Source: Chryseobacterium ginsenosidimutans (lineage in GTDB: Bacteria; Bacteroidota; Bacteroidia; Flavobacteriales; Weeksellaceae). Taken from it: 64,000 bases of DNA. The DNA lies in NCBI RefSeq assembly GCF_024807225.1, contig NZ_JANUCO010000001.1, positions 2,418,001-2,482,000 on the forward strand. Direction: 5' to 3'. Below are positions 56,819 to 64,000 of this stretch, one piece after another. The position numbers and the translations under genes were made by a program. Within the stretch, counting starts at the first letter, position 1, and every line of letters starts with the position of its first letter. The notes under the pieces were generated by a model, which saw nothing but the letters and a program-made list of their open reading frames with translations, made no database searches and was not told where the DNA came from.

Positions 56819-57631
56819 AGATTACATCTATTTTTTCTATAATATTATTTAAATTCAAATCAATAACTCTTTTCAGTGTTTTTAATTACGGATTCCCGTA
56901 AATCACTTTCAATGTTATTATCTAAATTTGAGGACTAATTTTCGAAAGCAAAAAATACTTATGATAGCTCAAATATTTGAAGACAATAATCACGAATTAC
57001 AAATATTTTGTTGATTTTGCATAATTCGTTAATTTTTTTTTTTAGACAAAATCAACAACCATATTTTACTATATTTCCGATTCTGCCTTTGGATCAATTG
57101 CAGGTTTTCTTTTTGAGTTTGAAAAGGCTCTTGTATTATTAGCCACCCTTGACAAAACTATGGACTATCTTATTCTTATGATGATTTTATTTCAATTTCC
57201 TTGTAATTATTTTGTAAATCCTAGCAAAAAATCACCCCAATATTATTTTTCAAGACTATTTTTTAGATGATCGATAATTATTGAATCAGCATCTGAAATT
57301 TCGCAATCATTTTTATCTTTTTAACGGATATCCATCTTTATGTAATTTATCTTTTAATAATTTTCTACCTCGGAAAAGAAAGATTTTTATTGTTCCTAAA
57401 AAATCTTTTGATTTTCTGAATTTCCTTAATATTCAGTTAAGCCAAGTGATATAGCATAACCTATTCTGTATTGCAAGGGAAGCTCACGAATTAGTTTATT
57501 TAGTTAGTCCTCATCTTTTTGCCAATCAGCTTAGACTCCAGTGTTTTTGTAGAGACTTGAAAATTAATCCCATTATATCCTAATTTAGGTCATTTACATT
57601 AAGAATCATTATTCAAAAGGTCGGTAGCACA
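56819..57631. other. gene-free AT-rich region
   Basis: No gene is visible in these 810 bases. A perfect 12-bp inverted repeat TTGTTGATTTTG/CAAAATCAACAA (57008-57019 and 57047-57058) encloses a T-rich loop. A 17-codon frame at 56960 leads into it but cannot be assigned. Confidence 0.4.
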
Positions 57632-59327
57632 CTACACGATCTGATATTCCTGTTTAAGAGTACGGATTAAATCTGTTGGCCTTACACCATTGATATCAAA
57701 GAAAAGATCAGAGAAATTTTTTCTGGATGCAATGCCGCATTCCTGAGCCAGGGTTTCCACGCTATACTTTAAAAATACTTTATTGCTGTGCAGTTGTTCT
57801 GTGATATAGCGTATCCTCAAGGTCCCAAGGTATTTGTTGAAATTGCTACCCTTACGATCGTTGATCACCTGGGAAAGATAATTGACGTTGGTTTGTAATT
57901 GAGATGCCAGTTTATGTTGTGTCAGGCCTTTCTGTAGAAAACCTTTCTCTTTTTCAAATGCCTCCAGTCTCAGTAAGATATGTTCTGTAACTTCATTGGG
58001 GATCTGGGGTTTGGATTTTGTTTCAGGAGTTGAATCTTTAATAGAATGAAGTTCAATCTCTAACTTCTGCAACTGATTTTTTAATGTAAAATATTCCCGT
58101 TTAGCATTGCGATGCCCCAGCAATTTATAAATGCCAAATATGACTGAGATCACCAATAACGTGGCGGTAAAAACCAATATGTAAAATGTTCTTGCCTCTT
58201 TTTGTGACAACAACTGTTGCTGTACTTCCAGTGAATGTCTGTCGTATTCTTTGTGGATTTTACCTGAAAGGTATTGAAAATTTCCATTCAAATTTTCATC
58301 TACTTTTAACAACTGTCTTGTGTAATATAATTCTTTTTTCACATCGATATTATCCTTCTGTTCTTTCAAAAGATATTCGAAGGCAGGGCGGGTCTCGGGC
58401 AGAACAAACTGCTGTTTATTAAAAATGGAATCTATTTTTTTAAAGGATGCTAAAGCTAAGCTTTTTCGGTCTGTTTTCTCAAAAAGAAGACCTTGGTAAA
58501 AATGAATGATAGAAATATTGATGAAATCATCGTGCAATATCAATTCAGGAAGAGCTTCTTCGAAATAGTTCTGTGCTATTTTATAATGGCCTTCTTTCAG
58601 TTTCTGATATGCCTTTTGATTGAAAAAAGTAACTTTTTTGTAATTTCAGATCTGGTTGTTTTACTATGAGCTGAAGTGCTTTGTTGAGATAAATGTCAGC
58701 TTCTTTGAAGCGATCCAGTTTTTGAAGGCATACTATGGTCTGATGAAGGCTGTTAAGATAATCTTTTGAGGAATAGTACTTATTCTTATCATGGTTACCA
58801 AAGAAAGTCAGACATTTCTTGAACGTGAGCATTGCCTCTTCATTATATCCCAGATAAGCTTTCATCTCTGCGATATGATAAAAATTTTGGTAGGTCAGGG
58901 TTCTGTTTTTTGAAGTTTGCAAATATTTATAAGCCAGGAGATATTGGGTAAGGGCTTTTTTGAATTGTCTGAAGTTATAATAATAGACAACACCTTTCTT
59001 TAGATAAGCATTGCCTATAGTGTCCTTATTTTTAGAAATCAAGGCTGCCTTGATTGCTTTATTGGCAAAATATAATTTCTGGGTTTTATCATTGGTGAAA
59101 AATATGGCATCATCAAAGCCCTGCGCGAGCATTTCGTGATTCTTCTCTTTTGTGGCCTTTGTGATAAAAGCATCCAGACCATTCTCGAAAGCTGCACGGT
59201 CATTTTCCTGTAAATAACGATATTGTTGTCTCAAAGAGTTATAATCTTTTTCCGGAACTGCTTTTTCCCAAACCAAACCGAGGACTAAAAAGGAAAACAA
59301 CACCAGGGACCTGTTGAGTAATTTCAT
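57632..59327 (-). pseudogene. TPR-containing AraC-type regulator, frameshifted
   Basis: Two frames join into about 565 aa. The first (ATG 59327) has an export segment (VLFSFLVLGLVW), then TPR-like helices. Dropping one G of GG (plus strand CC 58612-58613) continues AYQKLKEGHYKIAQNYFEEALPE into the second frame. A membrane segment (FYILVFTATLLVISVIFGIY) and a C-terminal AraC domain (GLTQHKLASQLQTNVNYLS; ALAQECGIASRKNFSDLFF) follow. It is a close relative of the regulator at 19672. It diverges from the TonB receptor at 59522 and probably controls it. The lesion may be a sequencing error. Confidence 0.8.
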
Positions 59328-59421
59328 CTTTTAAAAGTTAATTCACACAAAAATAAACTATTTTTTCAAGGAAGTTCATCTGCTATTTATAAAGCCATCT
59401 GTAACTATTCTACAAATTGAT

Positions 59422-59468
59422 AAATCAGGACGTTAGAGTGGTATCAATTCATCAATTGGGACGTAGAT
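59422..59468. promoter_or_regulatory. operator candidate between TPR-AraC and TonB receptor
   Basis: Two copies, AAATCAGGACGTTAGA (59422-59437) and CAATTGGGACGTAGAT (59453-59468), lie 31 nt apart, about three helical turns, upstream of the receptor ATG at 59522. The second matches the arms of the palindrome at 19510. Confidence 0.55.
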
Positions 59469-59521
59469 TGTTTTAGAGATTTTCTATCCTGCGCTATTTT
59501 TGGCAAAAATTTAACGCTAAC

Positions 59522-61840
59522 ATGAAAAGCATCATTATCTTTATATGCCTGTTTTCGATTGGTCTCTCGGGGCAGAATCATTTCATTATTTTCGGTGAAA
59601 TTGTAGATCAGAAAAATCAAAGCCTGCAGCTACTGTCTGAAGTTAATTTAATTGACGAACAGAATAATATTGTCAGAACCACTGTTTCAAAAGACGGTAC
59701 ATTTGAATTCAAAGACGTTGATACAAATACTTATCATATACAAATAGTCAGCCGTGCGAAGGTACAGAATGAACTGCCCTTTGCTTTAAATACAGATTAC
59801 AGAATCAAAATAATTTTCAATTCCGATCTGACAGAGCTTGAAGAATTGAAGATCGTTAAAAACAGAAATGCGGTTAAGGTAGAAAATGGCAATCTAAGCA
59901 TCAATATTGCTGATTCTGCTTTGAGCAAAGTAGCAAATCCTACCGATCTTTTGTCCAGGCTCCCTTTTGTGAGAATAGACCCTAATGGTGAAAATCTCTC
60001 TTTTGTCGGCAAAGGCACACCTTTGTTATATATAGATAATCAGCGGGTGGATTTTTCTGTCATGAGTGCGCTTTCCGTAGATGATATCAAGTCGGTAGAA
60101 CTGATCAGAAATCCATCCATCAAATATGAAGCGGAAGGAAAAGCCGTTATAAAGATCAATCTAAAAAAAAGCAAAAAGGACAATCAAAAATTAATACTTA
60201 CTGAAACTGGAATTTTTCAAAAAAAGTATAGCAATCATCTTTCTGCAAATTTCCAGTCGAAGAAAAATAAAACGGAATGGAAGCTAAATGCCTCCTACAA
60301 TCAGATCAGTCATTGGGAAAGTAACGGCTTTGATTACAAGGTCGACACAAAATCAATAGCATCCGATTATGTTATAAAGTCTTTAACAAAGCGCCCACAA
60401 TTGATCTTTGGGGCCAATTTTTATCGGGAAATTGATGAGGAGGGTGATTATATATCTCTGGCCGTCAACAGCAATTTAAGGCCGGACAAAGGGGATAACA
60501 ACACAGTTACGAACTATTCAGAAAATACATTGCATACCAACGTACAAACTTTGAACAAGCAGGACAGAAGCCGGTCAACAGTGAATGCAGTATTCAATTT
60601 CAATAAAAATCTTCCAAAGTTGGAAGCCAATATTTTCACAGGCTTCCAATATAAAAGAGAAAATGATAATGTCACTTATGATTTTTACGATAATAAAGAC
60701 TTTTCCGGTTACGAATTCAGTCAGTTCCGGTACCAACATTATTCCGGTAATATCTACTCCGGGAGGATAGATATAGAAAAAAAGTTATCAGAACCATTTA
60801 AGTTGGAGTTAGGAGGAAGTTTTAACAGTGCCGAAACGTTTACGGATAATACGATTCGGTTTGTCAATAGTCAGGAGCCGGACCTTTTGGAATATCTGTT
60901 CAAAGAATCAAATTTAGCAACATATGCCAATCTGGATCTCAATTTGAAAAAATTTGGCATAAAGGCGGGTGTGAGAATGGAGAGTACGAAAACGAAAGGC
61001 GATAACAAAACCTCCTCTGTTGACGATATATCACGGAATTACAATGATTGGTTTCCTTCTGCGCAATTGAGTTTCGAGCCCAATGAGCACTTCAACTACA
61101 GCCTTGATTACCGAAGAAGCATCACAAGACCCAGTTACAGCAATCTGGCATCAGGAGGCTTGTATGGAAGTCCATACGTTGAATACAAAGGGAATCCATT
61201 ACTGCTGCCATCCTATTCAAACACATTAACACTGAGTGTCAAATTAAGGAAATTTTCACTTACGGCTTCTTATTATCAAGATAAGAACCCTATGGGCTAT
61301 ACTTTGGTATTTGACGAAGCAAAAAATATATCAACATTTACGATTGTCAATTTTGATAGGGAAATTGGAAGTAGTCTTGGCGTAGATCACGAGTTGATCT
61401 ATAAAAAATGGACATCTCAGAATAACCTTAGTCTTAACTATAGCAAGATAGAAGATCCTTTGGCAACCTCCAAAAAAAGCACGCCGTACGTCTATTTTTC
61501 AACCAACAACAGTTACGCTTTCAGGAAAAATCTTAGTTTTTTACTTGATGCCTCGTACATCACCAATCGTTCTCAAGGTATTTTCAGGTACAATGGAATG
61601 TGTCTGGTAAACATTGGATTGAATGCAAGTTCCGGTAAATTTGATTTTACAGCAAGATATAATGATGTCTTCAAACAAATGGACTATATTCAGGAAGTGA
61701 CCTATAAAAAGATTTCTTCTAAGGGAACTTTTTATGGCAATACACCAACTATTCTGCTGACTTTAAAATATAATATCGGGAATTTAACTAAATCAAGTTA
61801 CAAGGAAAAAGTCGTCAATGAGAACTCGGATCGATTGTAA
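59522..61840 (+). CDS. TonB-dependent outer membrane receptor-like protein
   Basis: The 772-aa protein has a signal peptide ending LSGQ, a carboxypeptidase-like regulatory domain (residues ~25-95), a plug (NPTDLLSRLPFVRIDPNG; DDIKSVELIRNPSIKYEAEG) and an outer-membrane beta-barrel of the OMP_b-brl_3 type. Its substrate is unknown. It stands alone on the plus strand, divergent from the TPR-AraC gene. Confidence 0.85.
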   Translation: MKSIIIFICLFSIGLSGQNHFIIFGEIVDQKNQSLQLLSEVNLIDEQNNIVRTTVSKDGTFEFKDVDTNTYHIQIVSRAKVQNELPFALNTDYRIKIIFNSDLTELEELKIVKNRNAVKVENGNLSINIADSALSKVANPTDLLSRLPFVRIDPNGENLSFVGKGTPLLYIDNQRVDFSVMSALSVDDIKSVELIRNPSIKYEAEGKAVIKINLKKSKKDNQKLILTETGIFQKKYSNHLSANFQSKKNKTEWKLNASYNQISHWESNGFDYKVDTKSIASDYVIKSLTKRPQLIFGANFYREIDEEGDYISLAVNSNLRPDKGDNNTVTNYSENTLHTNVQTLNKQDRSRSTVNAVFNFNKNLPKLEANIFTGFQYKRENDNVTYDFYDNKDFSGYEFSQFRYQHYSGNIYSGRIDIEKKLSEPFKLELGGSFNSAETFTDNTIRFVNSQEPDLLEYLFKESNLATYANLDLNLKKFGIKAGVRMESTKTKGDNKTSSVDDISRNYNDWFPSAQLSFEPNEHFNYSLDYRRSITRPSYSNLASGGLYGSPYVEYKGNPLLLPSYSNTLTLSVKLRKFSLTASYYQDKNPMGYTLVFDEAKNISTFTIVNFDREIGSSLGVDHELIYKKWTSQNNLSLNYSKIEDPLATSKKSTPYVYFSTNNSYAFRKNLSFLLDASYITNRSQGIFRYNGMCLVNIGLNASSGKFDFTARYNDVFKQMDYIQEVTYKKISSKGTFYGNTPTILLTLKYNIGNLTKSSYKEKVVNENSDRL

Positions 61841-61945
61841 AAGGCAGAAAAGATTAGTAAATTTTTAATCTGATGGATTTTTACCTTGTTAAAATACTTA
61901 AAAAACGTAATAGACTTAAGGAGAAATAGTTAAAGGTTTGTATAG

Positions 61946-62191
61946 ACAATAAATGCAGAAATCACTTTTACGAAGGATGAGCTCAAACAGGCCAAAGAAT
62001 TAGGAGCCGATGTTACCGCAAATGCTAAAGAAAATGACCCGGAATCATTCCTAAAGAAAGAGACCGGCGGTATGCACGGAATGTTGGTGACAGCACCCTC
62101 GACAACTGCGTTCAATCAGGCGCTCAGTGCACTTCGACGCAAAGGCGTACTTTCCTTAAACGGGCTACCTTCAGGTACCTTTGACCTCTCT
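61946..62191 (+). pseudogene. zinc-type alcohol dehydrogenase fragment
   Basis: The single frame DELKQAKELGADVTANAKEN...GGMHGMLVTAPSTTAFNQAL...GVLSLNGLPSGTFDLSI matches the Rossmann half of AdhP-like alcohol dehydrogenases. Both ends are missing. The homology breaks sharply at about 62191. Confidence 0.65.
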
Positions 62192-62324
62192 ATATGTTCT
62201 TATCTTCTCCTGATGACTTCTTTTTACTTTCGGAGAATTCCTTCCACTCAGGTCTATTGAAGTTTTTAGCAGAGTAATCTTCACGATAAAGTCCCTTGAC
62301 TTCGATATTGTTGCGTATATCCAT
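62190..62324 (-). pseudogene. unassigned C-terminal fragment between two gene remnants
   Basis: The minus strand reads NNIEVKGLYREDYSAKNF then NRPEWKEFSESKKKSSGE, with a proper TAG end. It has a natural protein-like composition but I cannot name the family. Its stop abuts the break in the alcohol dehydrogenase fragment, so it is probably an inserted gene end. It could be chance. Confidence 0.3.
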
Positions 62325-62620
62325 TTATGTGAAGCCGATTGGGATGATGCACCCCAAATTCCGATAGATTTCAGAAAAGATCTGAGAGCAAATTTTAAAA
62401 ATACCATTATTGCAACAGGAAATAAAGAACCGGAAGAAGGTGAGATACTTTTGCAAAATAATATGGTCGATATGATCGGGTTTGGAAGAAAATTCTTGAC
62501 CAATCCTGATTATCCTGAACGGGTTAACAAAATGCACCTCTCAACGAAATCTCAGATAACCATACGCTGTTCTGCGGAGGTGACGCGAGAGGTTATACCG
62601 ATTACCCCTTTATGGAGTAA
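62295..62620 (+). pseudogene. old yellow enzyme (alkene reductase) C-terminal fragment
   Basis: The frame DFDIVAYIHLCEADWDDAPQ...NTIIATGNKEPEEGEILLQ...GFGRKFLTNPDYPERV is the C-terminal half of NADH:flavin oxidoreductases. After a frame change near AACAAAATG (about 62527-62535) it ends NAPLNEISDNHTLFCGGD and GYTDYPFME. The N-terminal half is missing. Confidence 0.65.
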
Positions 62621-62911
62621 TAGTTGAAGTAAGATAGTAAACATTAGTAAGCAGTTTTTTAAACAATTGCTGATCTGATTTTTTCTATTCAAAGCATGTT
62701 TTGCCAAGAATTTATCGGTATCATAAATTTGATAAATTGTAGACCATATTAAAGCTAGGCCAAATCTGATTGCTAAAAAACCTAACTTTAACAGACTAAG
62801 ATTGCATGTTATATAGAAAAAATCAAAATCAATTGGTCCAGGCCTTGTTAGCATACATTATTGAAATTTTATAAAAAATGTTTCTTATCTTCTAATCTTA
62901 AAATTAATAAA

Positions 62912-63259
62912 ATGAAAAAATTACTTATCGCTACAGTTTTAATGTTCAGTGCATCGGCTTTTTCACAAATGTAGAAAGAATTGATCGGAAAATGGAAATT
63001 AGTAAAGCAGACACAAAACGGACAAGTTACAAATCCAAAAGATACCTATCAGGAGTTTATGCCGGGAAATATTTTTGAAGGTACCAGGGAAGGTAAAAGT
63101 AGAAAAGGCACTTGGAAACTTTCTGAGGATAACAAAACCCTGACAATAGGGGTAAGTGTCATAAAAGTTAAATATGACATTATTTATTTTGATGCGACCA
63201 AAAGAACCATTAGCAATCCAGAGCTAGGAACATTAGAATATGAAAAAGTAAATGAATAA
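62912..63259 (+). pseudogene. lipocalin-like small secreted protein with early stop
   Basis: ATG 62912 gives a good signal peptide (MKKLLIATVLMFSASAFSQM). Codon 21 is TAG (62972-62974). The same frame then continues KELIGKWKLVKQTQNG...GTREGKSRKGTWKLSEDNKTL, a lipocalin-type barrel, to 63259. Apart from the one stop the gene is complete, about 115 codons. Confidence 0.7.
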
Positions 63260-63704
63260 AAGACTTTTGGCATATTTGTCAATATGCTCCATAACACTTC
63301 ATACTATAAAGTCTGCATACTTAAAGCTTCTTATTAGTGCTTCTTAAATGTCTTTTTTAACCTTTATTTTTAGATGATCTATCAATCTGCATTATATATA
63401 GAAAGCTCTGCTAGTTTATTCAGATCCTCTAGAAAAGTGTTCGAAAACTGCACTTCTGGGGTCGGCTCGTGATATTGATCTCATCAAAATCACTGTCGGT
63501 TGAAATTAGGAAAGGAGAGTGTCCTAAATTGAATTAAGGAAGTGATTAACTATGAAGAGGACTGCCAAATTATTCCATTAATAGCTATGTCGTCCTATCA
63601 GAGATTTTCTGACTTATTTTTAAAGAAATTTCTTTATCGATCGTTAAAAATTAAATGTTGATATAGAATTTTATCCTTAAAAAGGTACAAATTAAAAATT
63701 AGTT
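63260..63704. other. gene-free stretch
   Basis: I find no gene or clear repeat in these 445 bases. They lie between the broken lipocalin gene and the excisionase-like HTH gene and may hold its promoter. Confidence 0.3.
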
Positions 63705-63965
63705 ATGGAAGTAAATATCATTACCCAGGAAGACCTTCATGAATTCAAATCCGAATTGCTTGAAGATATTAAAAATCTGTTTAATAGCAAAATTTCTGAA
63801 CAGAAATTATGGTTACGCTCGTCAGAGGTGAAAGAACTTTTGAAAATCTCTTCCGGAACATTGCAAAACCTTCGTATCAATGGAACTCTATCTTATACTC
63901 GTGTCGGAGGAACTTTATATTACAATTACAGAGACATCGAGAAAATGTTAAATGGCAAAGTATAA
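63705..63965 (+). CDS. excisionase-like HTH DNA-binding protein
   Basis: The 86-aa protein has an N-terminal helix (residues 5-30) and a MerR/excisionase-type HTH (WLRSSEVKELLKISSGTLQN, then YTRVGGTLYYNYRDIEKML). Such proteins accompany excision and mobilization genes in Bacteroidetes elements. It suggests that the element's integration/excision block continues to the right of the window. Confidence 0.78.
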   Translation: MEVNIITQEDLHEFKSELLEDIKNLFNSKISEQKLWLRSSEVKELLKISSGTLQNLRINGTLSYTRVGGTLYYNYRDIEKMLNGKV

Positions 63966-63988
63966 TTTATTAGTTCAAAATAATCAAC

Positions 63989-64000
63989 ATGAATTACATA
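63989..64000 (+). CDS. possible start of next gene, cut by window edge
   Basis: An ATG at 63989 (MNYI) follows the HTH gene by 23 nt on the same strand. Only four codons are visible, so no product can be given. Confidence 0.25.

Noticed and set aside
1..64000. CRISPR arrays, tRNA and rRNA genes, intact transposases or integrases
   Set aside because: None could be recognised on either strand.

Overview
The window reads as accessory DNA of a Bacteroidota bacterium, most likely Flavobacteriia of the Chryseobacterium/Elizabethkingia type. The evidence is an AT-rich composition, SusC/SusD pairs, type IX secretion (T9SS) sorting domains, membrane-anchored TPR-AraC regulators, RteC, and a Bacteroidetes-type (CTnDOT-like) conjugation module. 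No integrase, tRNA or rRNA is visible, so the borders of the mobile element lie outside the window or are not recognisable.

Layout. (1) 1-8516, minus strand: the DNA phosphorothioation-dependent restriction genes dptF-dptG-dptH behind a small HTH gene. dptH runs off the left edge and is split by a one-base shift. (2) 9181-19393: a decayed susC copy, then susC-susD-S9 peptidase. Facing it is a minus-strand set of MauE-like redox membrane protein, DUF6520 small secreted protein, a lipoprotein and a small Cys-rich ORF. (3) 19672-25774: a TPR-AraC regulator, rteC, an extra mreB with a shifted end, an AraC remnant and the coupling protein gene mobC. (4) 25775-34733: cargo of T9SS surface proteins, two TPR regulator genes and a dead SDR gene, sitting between mobC and mobB. 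(5) 34741-38922: mobB, mobA, an oriT-like inverted repeat, then traA-traB-traD ending in a terminator. (6) 38923-42107: second cargo of NmrA-like reductase, DoxX, HxlR regulator and broken genes. (7) 42297-51242: traE, F, G, I, J, K, L, M, N, O, Q as one operon with a terminator. (8) 51345-56818: HxlR/aldo-keto reductase pair, radC-like, DUF932, ssb, then dprA-like and phosphoribosyltransferase genes. (9) 57632-63965: a divergent TPR-AraC regulator/TonB-receptor pair, fragments of an alcohol dehydrogenase and an old yellow enzyme, a lipocalin gene with an early stop, and an excisionase-like HTH gene.

Together this looks like an integrative conjugative element (ICE) or its remnant whose mob and tra blocks were opened by cargo in at least two places. 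The cargo follows a repeated plan in which a TPR-AraC sensor-regulator sits beside an outer-surface module. Two of these pairs share a GACGTA-type operator motif.

Caution: about ten genes are interrupted by the same kind of lesion, one extra base in a short homopolymer (dptH, mauE-like, mreB, T9SS type A, TPR gene, yhcG twice, DUF932, dprA, right TPR-AraC). Insertions only, never deletions, point to sequencing or assembly error for many of them. The susC copy, SDR, FAD monooxygenase, yhcG and lipocalin genes also carry in-frame stops that look like real decay. All family names come from reading the translated sequence; no database search was run.
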